From: CAVTYH01 sp963738835
GTDB lineage: Bacteria; Planctomycetota; Planctomycetia; Pirellulales; JADZDJ01
Reading direction: 5' to 3'
Length of the DNA stretch: 64,000 nt
Assembly (NCBI GenBank): GCA_963738835.1
Contig: CAVTYH010000002.1
Coordinates: 310,001 to 374,000 of the forward strand
Below are positions 50,168-60,009 of the stretch, in pieces; position 1 is the first letter of the stretch, and every line of letters starts with the position of its first letter. The notes under the pieces were generated by a model, which saw only the letters and a list, made by a program, of their open reading frames with translations, was not told the origin of the DNA and made no database searches. The position numbers and the translations under genes were made by a program.

Positions 50168-52545
50168 GTGCGTGTTCTCGATCGCAAAGTGCTTCGCGAG
50201 CTGCTGGCCTCGAAGGGGCTGCTGCTGGCCATTACCAGCCTGATTGCCGTGGGCGTGATGTGCTTCATCTACATGCGGTCGGCCTACAACAATCTCAATC
50301 GGGCCAAAGACCAGTACTACAACGATTGCCGGATGGCCGATTTCTGGATCGACCTGAAGAAAGTGCCACTGGCCGAGCTTGATGTGTTGGCCACGTTGCC
50401 GGGCGTGAGTGAAATTCGCCCCCGGATTCAATCGTATGCCACGGTCGATTTAGAGCGTGTGGCCGCGCCGCTGAATGGCCTGGTGCTCTCGCTGCCTGAC
50501 CGGCGACAGCCCATGATCAACGACATTGTGCAGATGCGCGGCAGTTACTTCACCGATGGCCGGCGCAACGAAGTCATCGTCAACGACACGTTCGCTCGCA
50601 AACAGGGCTTGCATCCCGGCCAGTGGATTCATCTGCTGGTGAATAATCGCCGCGAGGAATTGTTCATCGTCGGTACGGCCATTTCCAGCGAATTTGTATA
50701 TTTGGTCGGACCCGGCGCGATAACACCCGACCCGGAACATTTCGGCGTGTTCTACGTCAAACAGAGTTATGCCGAGGAGGTGTTCGACATGGATGGCGCC
50801 GCCAACCAAGTGCTTGGAATTTTGGCGCCAGAATATCGAGATCGACCCGATGAATTGTTGCGGCGTGCCGAATATCTTCTGGCCGATTACGGGGTGTTTT
50901 CCACCACGCCGCGGAAAGATCAGCCGTCGAACCGATTTTTGAGCGACGAAATTCGTGGTCTGGGGGTATTCGCCAACGTCATGCCGGTGATTTTTCTGGC
51001 CGTGGCGGCACTGGTGCTGAATGTGCTCATGACGCGGCTTATCGATCAGCAGCGCACCATCATTGGGACACTCAAAGCCACGGGCTATTCGAATGGACAA
51101 ATCTTCTGGCACTTCATGAAGTACGGCGGCTTGGTCGGCTTGTGTGGAGGCATTGTTGGCTTGCCGATGGGCTACGGTATGGCCACATTCATCACGCAAG
51201 TCTATCGGCGGTTTTTCGAATTTCCCGAATTGCATAATGTGATTTATCCGGGCTTATACCTGACGGCGCTGGTAATCAGCCTGGGGTGTTCGCTGATTGG
51301 CTCTTGCGCCGGCACTCGGGGAGCATTGCGGTTGAGCCCCGCCGAAGCCATGCGCACGAAACCTCCGGTTGCGGGCGGGCGCATCTTTATGGAGCGATTC
51401 ACCGGCCTGTGGCGCCGGCTCAGCTTTGGTTGGCGGCTGGTGCTGCGGAATGTCGTTCGTCACAAAGCTCGCACCGCGGTCGGCATGTTTGCCGCTTGCA
51501 TGGGGGCTGCGCTCTGATGTGCGGTTTTATGCTGCGCATGGGCGTGGAGTACATCATCGAATTTCAATTCGAAAAGGTGATGCACAGCGACGTCGATCTA
51601 GGCTTCAAAGACGAACGCGGCTGGGATGCGCTGCAAGAAGTCCGCTACCTGCCGGGGGTCGACTACGCCGAACCGACCTTGGAAGTGGCCTGCGAATTCC
51701 TCCACGGTTCGCATCGCCGCAAGGGCGCCATCACCGGATTGGCGACGAATGCTCGCCTTACCGTGCCACACGATCGGCAAGGCGATGTGGTTCCTGTCCC
51801 GCCGGTCGGCCTGACGATGACGCGAAAGATGGCCAGCCTGCTTGAAGTGGAAGCCGGCGACACCGTGCTCATCAAGCCCATCAAAGGTCTGCGACAGACG
51901 CGCTCCGTGCCCGTAGTCGAAATTGCCGATAGCTACGTCGGTTTGGGCGTCTATGCAAATCTTGATTATCTCAGCCGGATCATTGGCGAAGAGATGGCCA
52001 TCAGCGGCGTGCAAGTGCAGACCGATCCCCGAGCCAAGACCGAGCAGGCGATGTTCCGTGATTTAAAACGACTTCCCGCTTTACAAAGCTACACCGCCCG
52101 GGCCAACACGGTGCGAAATTTGATTGAAACGGTGCTCAACACGCAGATGATTTTCATCGGTCTGTTGGTAGTATTCGCTGGCGTAATTTTTTTCTCCAGC
52201 ATGCTGAACACCTCGCTCATCGGACTGGCGGAGCGACGCCGAGAAGTCGCCACGCTGCGAGTTCTCGGTTATACCGAGTATCAGATTGGCGGTTATTTCC
52301 TGCGTGAAAGCATGCTTGTAAATATCCTGGGTACAGGGTTGGGTCTGCCAGTTGGTTACGCCTTGACGGTGTGGCTGACCCATGTTTACGACACCGAAAT
52401 GTTCCGCTTTCCGCTGGTTTCGCCGCCGACGGTGTTCGTGGCCGTCGTCGGCCTGGCGGTCATTTTTTGCCTGGCGGCCCACGTGTTTGTCCAGCTCGCT
52501 ATCAACAAACTCGACTGGCGCGAGGCGCTGAATGTGAAAGAATGA
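50168..52545 (+). CDS. FtsX/MacB-type ABC permease, one frameshift
   Basis: 792 residues after restoring one base near 51513. Two permease halves: first with a long periplasmic MacB-PCD-type region (about 60-270), a three-helix FtsX block (VMPVIFLAVAALVLNVLMTR), then a second TM helix and periplasmic domain and a final FtsX block (FIGLLVVFAGVIFFSSML, ALTVWLTHVY). It resembles DevC/LolCE-like permeases. GTG 50168 is taken as start; TTG 50129 is possible. Coupled in function to the ATPase and the HlyD adaptor. Confidence 0.85.
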
Positions 52546-52676
52546 TCCGCAGCCGCTTGCAGCGTAATGCGGTGTGCCTGGGGCATCTGTAACGTACAAT
52601 TGGGCGTGGAACGCGCGAAGCCGCAAGCGATTACCCCTGACCTCTGAATGTGCCCCTGACTTCTGACACCTGAACC

Positions 52677-54068
52677 ATGCGTACCTGGTTGATCGCCATC
52701 ATCGTGCTGGTTGTCATTGTGGCCGTGGCGATTGGCTTTAGCACTATGAACGGCGGAGTGGCGGTTGAAGCTGCGCCGGCCACGCGCGGACCGATCCGCG
52801 AATTTGTCGACGAACGTGGGAAAACCCGGCTGCCGCAAGAATACAACATCACGATGCCCTTCGATGGCCGCATTTCGCCGATCGATTTGATTGAAGGCGC
52901 ATCGGTTTATAAAGATCAGGTGGTGGCCCGCGTGGTCCCTTCCGATTTGGATCTGTCGGTCGAAGCCGCAGCCGCGGCGGTCGATCGATTGAAAGCTTCG
53001 ATCCGCGAAAACGACGACGCCAGCGTCGAGAAAACCGGCCTAAAGCAATCGCAAAGCTTCGTGCAGTCGATGGACCGCACCGTTGACGCAGCCAAGGCTC
53101 AGGTCGATTCGGGTAAAGCCAAGCTCGACTACGCGAACAGCAATTTGGAACGTATTCGCAAGTTGTACCAAACGAAAACTGCAACTCAGGAACAGCTCGA
53201 TAAAGCCGAACTCGATCAAGTGCAATCCGGCGTCGAGTATCAGCAAGATTTGCTGCTGTTGCGGGCCATTGAAGCCATGCAGGCAGCCACCGCCTTGTTG
53301 CCGACCGGCGTGCAGCAGTATATCGATCGCAAAGGACTAACCCACGACGTACTGAAAATGCAATTAGCCGAAGCCGACGTGCGGCTCAAACAGATGGAGC
53401 GCGATCGCATCCGCGGGGAAATCCGTTCGCCGATCGAAGGCACGGTGCTGGAAAGAGCCATCAGCGACGAACGGCAAGTGACAGCTGGCACGACGCTGTT
53501 GAAGATCGGCCGGCTGGAAGACTTGGAAATTGAAGCCGATATTCTCAGCCAGGATGTCGTCAACGTCAAAGAGCAAGACCCGGTGGAAATTACAGGGCCG
53601 GCAATCGGATCAACTCCGGCACATGGCACCGTAAAGCAAATTTATCCCGCCGGTTTCACAAAGGTCAGTTCGCTCGGCGTCGAGCAGCAGCGCGTGAAAG
53701 TGATCGTGGCGATCAGTCCAGAAGACTTGGCGCGGTTGCGAAAGGAGCGCGATTTAGGCGTCGATTATCGAGTGCGAGTCCGCGTCTTCACTGCTGAAAA
53801 GGGTGATGCGCTCAACGTTCCGCGCTCCGCCTTATTTCGCGGCGGCGATGGCCGGTGGCAACTGTTTGTCATCCGCGACGGCCGGGCCCGCTTGCAACCA
53901 GTCGAGACCGGTCTGATGAATGACGAGATCGCCGAAATCACGTCCGGGCTAAAACCCGATGAACAGGTTGTGTTAGCCCCGGAAACCAGCCTCCGGGACG
54001 GAGTGCGCGTGAAACCGATCGAACGCTCGCGCGGCGTCACCGGTGGCCAGCCACCGGATGGAGACTGA
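52677..54068 (+). CDS. HlyD-family periplasmic adaptor
   Basis: 463 residues. One N-terminal membrane helix (WLIAIIVLVVIVAVAIGF), a long coiled-coil hairpin (residues ~100-240, rich in Lys/Glu/Gln), a lipoyl/barrel region (RSPIEGTVLERAI, LKIGRLEDLEIEADI) and a C-terminal beta domain. Bridges the permease to the outer envelope. Starts with ATG 52677, 131 bases after the permease gene; a short GACC/GACTTCTG-type repeat tract lies in the gap. Confidence 0.9.
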   Translation: MRTWLIAIIVLVVIVAVAIGFSTMNGGVAVEAAPATRGPIREFVDERGKTRLPQEYNITMPFDGRISPIDLIEGASVYKDQVVARVVPSDLDLSVEAAAAAVDRLKASIRENDDASVEKTGLKQSQSFVQSMDRTVDAAKAQVDSGKAKLDYANSNLERIRKLYQTKTATQEQLDKAELDQVQSGVEYQQDLLLLRAIEAMQAATALLPTGVQQYIDRKGLTHDVLKMQLAEADVRLKQMERDRIRGEIRSPIEGTVLERAISDERQVTAGTTLLKIGRLEDLEIEADILSQDVVNVKEQDPVEITGPAIGSTPAHGTVKQIYPAGFTKVSSLGVEQQRVKVIVAISPEDLARLRKERDLGVDYRVRVRVFTAEKGDALNVPRSALFRGGDGRWQLFVIRDGRARLQPVETGLMNDEIAEITSGLKPDEQVVLAPETSLRDGVRVKPIERSRGVTGGQPPDGD

Positions 54069-54097
54069 TCGACGTATGCCCGTGCAGGCGCTGTTAC

Positions 54098-54864
54098 ATG
54101 CAAATCAACGGACGAACATTCATCGTCACCGGGGGCGCCAGTGGGCTGGGCATGCCTGCGTGCGACGGTTAATTGCGGCCGGTGGACGGGTCGTGATTGC
54201 CGATCTGAGTGAACACGCTGGGCAACGGTTGGTCGCCGAATTTCCAGTTCCTGCCCGATTTGTGCGGACCGATGTTGCCAATCCAACCCAGGCTCAAGCG
54301 GCCATCGACACCGCGGTTTGTGAATTCGGTGCTCTTTACGGGCTGGTGCAATGCGCGGGCATTTTGGGAGCTGCGCGAATCGTCGGCAAAGAAGGGCCGC
54401 TGGATTTGTCGCTGTTTGAGCGAGTCATTCGCGTCAATCTTATCGGCACGTTCAACATGCTGCGACTGGCGGCGGCAGCGATGTCGAGCGGCTCGCCAAA
54501 CGATGACGGAGAACGAGGCGTAATTGTCAACACATCGTCGGTCTCCGCGTTCGAGGGGCAAATTGGTCAGGCCGCCTATTCGGCCAGTAAAGGAGGCGTC
54601 GCCAGCTTTACGCTGCCGGCGGCCCGTGAACTTGCGCGTTTCGGCATTCGAGTGGTCGCCATTGCGCCGGGCGTTTTCGAAACGCCGATGATGGCCGGCA
54701 CAACCGACGAGTTGCGGCAATCACTGGCGTCGCAAATTCCATTTCCGCCGCGGTTGGGTAAGCCGGAAGAATTCGCACAGCTAGTCCAAGCGGTGATCGA
54801 GAATCCTTATCTCAATGGTGAAGTGATCCGCTTGGATGCCGCCCTGCGAATGGGCCCGAAGTGA
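54098..54864 (+). CDS. Short-chain dehydrogenase (HSD10-like), one frameshift
   Basis: 255 residues after restoring one base near 54155 (so that TGGASGLG continues into ACVRRLIAAGG). The catalytic set is in NTSSVSAFEGQIGQAAYSAS, with KGGV, and IAPGVFETPMM follows; this resembles 3-hydroxyacyl-CoA dehydrogenases of the HSD17B10 type. Followed by a terminator. Confidence 0.85.
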
Positions 54865-54870
54865 ACCCAT

Positions 54871-54897
54871 AAAGCCGCCGATGGCATCGGCGGCTTT
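54871..54897 (+). terminator. Intrinsic terminator-like hairpin
   Basis: AAAGCCGCCGA (54871-54881) pairs perfectly with TCGGCGGCTTT (54887-54897) around TGGCA, just after the SDR gene. It is symmetrical, so may act on both strands. Confidence 0.75.
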
Positions 54898-54957
54898 GCC
54901 GTTATGCGGACAGCCTTGCAAAGACCCCACTGTGAAAGCGACGACCGTCAGCGGTCA

Positions 54958-55803
54958 TCAGCCATAGTTCGCCCGACTCAATTTGATTGGCGCTGAATCA
55001 AATCCGGCTTTACGCAGCAACTCGGCTAGTCGCGGCGGATCATAATTCGGCGCGTGACATGTGAGCAGCACCAACCGCGGCTGCGTCGCCGTGAGTTTTT
55101 TGCAAATCGATAACAGCTCCGGCAGTTGTTCGTCAATCTTCCATGTTTCGCCGCCGGGACCATGGCCATAACTTGGCGGATCGAGAATCACGCCGCCGTA
55201 GCGCCTGCCACGTTTGAGTTCGCGACTGGCAAAAGTAAGCGCATCTTCCGTGATCCAGCGAATCGGCGCCGCAGACAGGCCGGTAAGCTTGGCGTTGCGG
55301 CGGGCCCATGCCCCAGTATTGCGGGCTGCGTCGACATGCGTAACTGACGCGCCTGCCGCTGCCGCCGCCAAAGTGCTACCGCCAGTATAGGCGAATAGAT
55401 TGAGGACCCGATATTCTCCCTCACCCTCGGGGAGAGGGCCGGGGTGAGGGGGCTTCGTAGTCGCTTTGATCTGCGCCGCAATCCAATCCCACATCGCCGC
55501 TTGTTCTGGAAACACACCGACATGGCCGAAATCGGTGAGCTTCAACTCCAACTGCGCCGTGCCATGACGGAGAACCCACGGTGTCGGCACATCGCGATTT
55601 AAGGTCCAATGGCCGCGTACGGAGCTCGACTTTGCTGAACTGATCAAATTGAACCGCGCATCGGCTGTGCTCCAAAGCTTCGGACGCTCCAGGTCAAAAC
55701 GATCGGCGGCTGGCGCGGGCCGATCCAGCACAACCGATCCAAATCGTTCCAGCTTGCGGCCGCTGCCCAAATCGAGCAATTCGTAGTCGGCCGGTTCAAA
55801 CAT
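54958..55803 (-). CDS. Class I SAM-dependent methyltransferase (RlmI-like C-terminal domain)
   Basis: About 281 residues. Motif I region reads VLNLFAYTGGSTLAAAAAGA, followed by VTHVDAARNTGAWARRN and the catalytic-like LDPPSYGHGPGG. It resembles the RlmI/RlmK C-terminal methyltransferase domain, without the PUA domain of RlmI. A segment reading KPPHPGPLPEGEGEYR before motif I is encoded by a palindromic repeat at 55417-55452. Start ATG 55803 is chosen over TTG 55845. Confidence 0.82.
   Translation of the reverse strand: MFEPADYELLDLGSGRKLERFGSVVLDRPAPAADRFDLERPKLWSTADARFNLISSAKSSSVRGHWTLNRDVPTPWVLRHGTAQLELKLTDFGHVGVFPEQAAMWDWIAAQIKATTKPPHPGPLPEGEGEYRVLNLFAYTGGSTLAAAAAGASVTHVDAARNTGAWARRNAKLTGLSAAPIRWITEDALTFASRELKRGRRYGGVILDPPSYGHGPGGETWKIDEQLPELLSICKKLTATQPRLVLLTCHAPNYDPPRLAELLRKAGFDSAPIKLSRANYG
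55417..55452. repeat. G/C-rich palindromic repeat within a methyltransferase gene
   Basis: CCCTCACCC-type and GGGTGAGGG-type arms around GGAGAGGGCC. It is the same kind of unit as at 39122-39157, here in frame and giving HPGPLPEGEG, a known signature of such repeats. Confidence 0.8.
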
Positions 55804-55841
55804 TGTCGCCTGGCTGGTTGCAAAGAGCCGCGACAACACGT

Positions 55842-56333
55842 TCAACGCTGAGAACGCTCATAGGCGGCAGCGAAATCGGGCACGGGCATTGCTAGCCATC
55901 CGCCCAGTGTGGCGCACGGCACAATCAACCCCATAGTAACGGCAATCAGCCATGTTGGCCCAGAGTCGCCGATGATGGCCACCATCGCCAGGTTCAGCAA
56001 GCAGGAAACGATTCCCGTCCAAATAGCATGGCACAGCTGCGCACGTCCAGCCATTGTTGCCGCAACATAGCCGCCCGCCAAACTCATTAGCAAACCACCT
56101 GCTGCCGCACACAAAACCAGCGCGAACGAGCCGGGCAGTTCGACCACAATCGTTTCAGCGGAATCGCCGCGAGTCATCATCCCCGTGATGGCACATAGCC
56201 CTACGATCGTCGTCATTACCAGCGATCCGCCGATGTCGACCACTGTGCCGGTCCACACGGCACGCATACTGAGACCAGTCGGAAATTTTGACGACGGAGC
56301 AAGTGTACGAACTTTTGAGAAAATCGAGTTCAT
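55842..56333 (-). CDS. Hypothetical four-helix membrane protein
   Basis: 163 residues with about four membrane helices (LVMTTIVGLCAITGMM, GSFALVLCAAAGGLLMSL, GIVSCLLNLAMVAII, WLIAVTMGLIVPCATLGGWL). No family recognised. Its end overlaps the TTG of the next frame. Confidence 0.65.
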   Translation of the reverse strand: MNSIFSKVRTLAPSSKFPTGLSMRAVWTGTVVDIGGSLVMTTIVGLCAITGMMTRGDSAETIVVELPGSFALVLCAAAGGLLMSLAGGYVAATMAGRAQLCHAIWTGIVSCLLNLAMVAIIGDSGPTWLIAVTMGLIVPCATLGGWLAMPVPDFAAAYERSQR

Positions 56334-56486
56334 AAGAGGGGCCAGAAAGCGTCGTTGGAAAAGTGGCAGAACCCATTATGATTGCCCTGTGGACCAACGT
56401 CAAAGCAAGCCCAGCGAAGGGTAGAGGGCTTATTTGGATCAGATTGATTGGGTGGCCGGGGTCGAGCCCGCCGAGCCACCGGAATT

Positions 56487-57572
56487 TCACCGATGAGTAT
56501 CATCCGACTTTTCTTCTCTACGCCGCGCTGTCTCGGCGGCGTCGGGATAGAAGAGATTGACGGTCGAGCGAACGATTGCCAAACCCTCGGGCATCGGTTG
56601 CATCGTGGCGAGCCGCTGCTGGAGTAAGACCAGCAGATATCGGCCTTCCGGCCAGCGAACATTCATTGCCTGCTCGCATTCTTCGAGCAATTGATACACA
56701 CGGGCTCGGGTGACACCCAGACGTTTCGATTGTACCCTCACTGTTTGCGCGGCACTGTGAATGCCAAGCCGTGCTTCCACAAGTCGACCAAGCGTGGGAC
56801 CGCAATCGAAGTGAATTTGGTGCACCAACGGAAGGGCCAACGATTCACGGACGGATTCTTTTGAAGGTCCGTGGGAGGCATGCAACTGAGCGGCAATCCA
56901 ACGTTCGATCGAAAGCACGAATTTCGGCATCAAGCGGGCAGTCAAGTGGCTCTCGAGTCGAGCTTTTCCCAGTACTTCGTGCACTGCATGAAAGACCTCC
57001 AAGATGACGCGCACTCTCTTTTCGCCGTGAGTTTTGAGTTGGCGGAGCTCGGCGAGCGAGTATTCCAAATAAGTCGCCAGCGATGACTGCCAGATTACGG
57101 TCGGAAGAGATTGCAACGAAGGAACTAAACGCCCCAACTTTTCCTGCTCGACGCCGTGTCGACGCACCGTAGCGCACCACTGTTCCCAAATGGCTTCTGA
57201 AACAACCGCCGGATTAAAATCGTGGACATGTCCGGAGCGGTCGGCAGCGGATTTCTTGACAACGACAGATTCTACAACGATCGCATCCGGAGTCGGCTCT
57301 TCCTTCGTGGCTCTGGCCAGAAGTCGTATCAACGAACCCATTTTCTTGCGGCCGACGCCCGGCGTGGTGGCCAACTCCTCGTACGATTGAGATAGCAGGT
57401 CGCGTAGCGTTCGCCCAAGAAACGCCTGCGGCAAACGACGGTCGCTCGGTAGTGCCCAATAGGCCAACGGTTTATCGAGCCGTCCGTTGTATTTCTCGTC
57501 CAATAGCATCTTACGGAGCGTTTCAAAGCTCGTAATCTGTTTATACTCTTCCACGGACGATGCCTTGCTCAT
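56487..57572 (-). CDS. Uncharacterised DNA-binding-like protein
   Basis: 361 residues, intact. An N-terminal segment (LRDLLSQSYEELATTPGVGRKKM) resembles the helix-hairpin-helix of the RNA polymerase alpha C-terminal domain, and a C-terminal segment (GVTRARVYQLLEECEQAM) has the look of a sigma region 4-like helix-turn-helix. The middle is helical without known motifs. A transcription or DNA-related role is inferred only. Start ATG 57572. Confidence 0.6.
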   Translation of the reverse strand: MSKASSVEEYKQITSFETLRKMLLDEKYNGRLDKPLAYWALPSDRRLPQAFLGRTLRDLLSQSYEELATTPGVGRKKMGSLIRLLARATKEEPTPDAIVVESVVVKKSAADRSGHVHDFNPAVVSEAIWEQWCATVRRHGVEQEKLGRLVPSLQSLPTVIWQSSLATYLEYSLAELRQLKTHGEKRVRVILEVFHAVHEVLGKARLESHLTARLMPKFVLSIERWIAAQLHASHGPSKESVRESLALPLVHQIHFDCGPTLGRLVEARLGIHSAAQTVRVQSKRLGVTRARVYQLLEECEQAMNVRWPEGRYLLVLLQQRLATMQPMPEGLAIVRSTVNLFYPDAAETARRREEKSDDTHR

Positions 57573-57786
57573 AGTTTGTTGGTGCAGTTAGCCCGGTGAC
57601 GCTATGCCGCTTTACTACTGGTTTACGGTCTGTCCAGCGTGGCGCGGTGGAAATCTGTTTGATGGCACAATGCTATGCCGAAGGATGGTGAGCAAGCGGT
57701 TGAAAGGATGGAGGTGATGAACGAATTCCGAAAGCCTAGGTTCGCAACACACAGTCTAGGAAATAAGCGGAGATTTTTTAAATTAC

Positions 57787-59325
57787 ATGGCTTGCCTGCC
57801 GCGCAACATCAAAATTGCCAGAGAAACCAGTGGGCTGAACGGCGCCGCACACTACGTTCCAAAGAATTTTCGCACGCCTCGAATGCGGAAGGTCGGTTCC
57901 AACGGCCGCATTGTGCGGTGGACGCAGGCAAACGTCAAGTCGGATGCCACGACGAAAAGTTGCCGGGCCAAGGGCGAAAAATGTCGAGCTGAAACTACTA
58001 AAAACATCGTGAATTGTTCATCGCCAATTTCTGTCAACAAGTACTGCGTCATCGGGGCCGGCGCATCAGGACTCACCGTGCTTAAGGCCCTGCGCGAGCA
58101 GGGAATTTCCGCCGAATGTTTAGAGCGCGGCGACGGCGTGGGGGGGAACTGGCGATACGGTAAGCCATCGAGCAGCGTCTGCCATTCCACACATTTGATT
58201 AGTTCCAAGTTGCTGACGCAGTATCCCGATTTTCCGATGCCGGAGGATTGGCCAGAATACCCCAGCCACATTCAGTCCCTGGAGTATTTGCAATCGTATG
58301 CCCAGCGTTTCAATCTTTACGACGACATCCGTTTCAATACGTCGGTCGTTCGAATTGAACCAACCAATGTGCGTGCCGAGACATGGAGCGTCACGCTCGA
58401 AAACGGCGAGCGCCGTATCTACCGTGGCGTCATCATCGCCAACGGTCACCATTGGGATCCCAACTGGCCGCGATATCCAGGCGAATTTGCCGGGACGCAA
58501 CTTCATTCCGCGCAGTATCGAACGTACGACATCTTGTCTGGCAAGCGCGTGCTGGTGGTAGGAGCAGGCAATTCAGGCTGCGACATTACGGTCGAAGCGG
58601 CGCAGCACGCCGCCGCCACTTTCCATAGTCTGCGACGGGGGTATCACTTCGTTCCCAAGTTCATCAAGGGAAAACCGGCCGATCGCTGTGGGGAATTCCT
58701 GCTTCGTTGGCATGTGCCGCTTTGGTTGCGTCGGCGAATTTCCGCCCGGATGGTACGAACCGCACTCGGACAACCAGAAGATTTCGGCCTGCCTCGTCCC
58801 GATCACAAACTCTTCGAAACACATCCGATTGTCAATTCGCAATTGCTGTATTTCATGGGCCACGGCCGGATCAAGCCCAAGCCTGATGTAGCCGAATTGT
58901 GCGACAACCAGGTCCGCTTTGTCGATGGCACGACGGAATCGATCGACGTCATTGTCTATGCGACCGGGTTTCGCATTAGCATTCCCTTCATCGATCCTGC
59001 GCATCTCAATTGGCAAAACGGGAAGCCCAAGCTATTCCTGAACGCCTTTCATCCGCAGTACGACAATCTGTTTGTCGCCGGGCTCTTGCAGCCCGACAGC
59101 GGATTGTGGGGGCTTGTGCATTATCAAGGTCAGCTCATGGCGAAGTTTCTGAAATCTCAGGCGAATAATTCCCGCGCTGCGGAGCGATTTCGCCGCTTGA
59201 AATCGCGGCCCGAACCCGATCTAGGTCACGGCATCCACTACCTCCGTACGCCGAGACATCTTTTGGAAGTCGAACATTACAGTTATCGCCGCCGTCTGAA
59301 ACGACTCATCGCACAGTTTGAGTGA
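57787..59325 (+). CDS. Flavin-containing monooxygenase family protein
   Basis: NAD(P)H-dependent FAD oxygenase. FAD motif VIGAGASGLTVLKAL, GVGGNWRYGK, an NADPH motif VLVVGAGNSGCD, and the FMO-type ATGFR (VYATGFRISIPF). The first ~75 residues are very Lys/Arg-rich and not typical; GTG 58009 is an in-frame start right before the FAD domain. Neither start has a good ribosome-binding site. Substrate unknown. Confidence 0.82.
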   Translation: MACLPRNIKIARETSGLNGAAHYVPKNFRTPRMRKVGSNGRIVRWTQANVKSDATTKSCRAKGEKCRAETTKNIVNCSSPISVNKYCVIGAGASGLTVLKALREQGISAECLERGDGVGGNWRYGKPSSSVCHSTHLISSKLLTQYPDFPMPEDWPEYPSHIQSLEYLQSYAQRFNLYDDIRFNTSVVRIEPTNVRAETWSVTLENGERRIYRGVIIANGHHWDPNWPRYPGEFAGTQLHSAQYRTYDILSGKRVLVVGAGNSGCDITVEAAQHAAATFHSLRRGYHFVPKFIKGKPADRCGEFLLRWHVPLWLRRRISARMVRTALGQPEDFGLPRPDHKLFETHPIVNSQLLYFMGHGRIKPKPDVAELCDNQVRFVDGTTESIDVIVYATGFRISIPFIDPAHLNWQNGKPKLFLNAFHPQYDNLFVAGLLQPDSGLWGLVHYQGQLMAKFLKSQANNSRAAERFRRLKSRPEPDLGHGIHYLRTPRHLLEVEHYSYRRRLKRLIAQFE

Positions 59326-59418
59326 TTCGAGTTCACCGCGAATGGAGCTTTATGAGCTCCATCGGGCATCGTACAATTCTTTGCTTTCGCTCTACCAACT
59401 CCCTTCGCCCCGGCGATC

Positions 59419-60006
59419 ATGTCCGACTTGAAGATCATTCAGTACCCGCACCCCACGCTGCGGCATGTTTCCAAGCCGCTGAAGCGGGTCGATGCCGAGC
59501 TGCGCGAAATCATTGCGCGCATGTTCGATCTGATGTACGCCGCCAAAGGTGTGGGTTTGGCCGCCAACCAGGTCGATTTGCCCTATCGTTTCTTCATCGT
59601 GAATCAGCAAGGCGAGCGCGGACAGGGCGAAGAGCTGGTTTTCATCAACCCGGTGCTCAGACGTCAAAAGGGATTGGCTGAAGCCGAAGAGGGTTGTTTG
59701 AGCCTGCCCGGTCTTTATGCCGACGTGAAGCGATCGGAAAGAGTGACGGTTGACGCTTACAATTTGCAAGGCGAGCCGGTGCAGATTGCGGCCGACGGGC
59801 TGTTGGCTCGCGTCGTGCAACACGAGACCGATCATCTCGACGGGAAATTGTTTATTGATCGACTGACGACAACCGCCCAGCTTGAAGTTCGCGATGTCGT
59901 CCGCGAGTTCGAAATTCAATTCGCCAGCCAACGGGAACGCGGTGAAATGCCCAGCGATGTCGATATCAAGCGGCGGCTGGATGAATTGGAAAAGCTTAGG
60001 ACGTGA
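59419..60006 (+). CDS. def: Peptide deformylase
   Basis: 195 residues. Removes the N-formyl group from new proteins. The three motifs are present: GVGLAANQ, EGCLSLPG and QHETDHLDG (metal His ligands and Glu). The C-terminus has an extra ~25 residue charged tail. It is followed 3 nt later by fmt, the usual def-fmt pair. Confidence 0.97.
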   Translation: MSDLKIIQYPHPTLRHVSKPLKRVDAELREIIARMFDLMYAAKGVGLAANQVDLPYRFFIVNQQGERGQGEELVFINPVLRRQKGLAEAEEGCLSLPGLYADVKRSERVTVDAYNLQGEPVQIAADGLLARVVQHETDHLDGKLFIDRLTTTAQLEVRDVVREFEIQFASQRERGEMPSDVDIKRRLDELEKLRT

Positions 60007-60009
60007 GCC

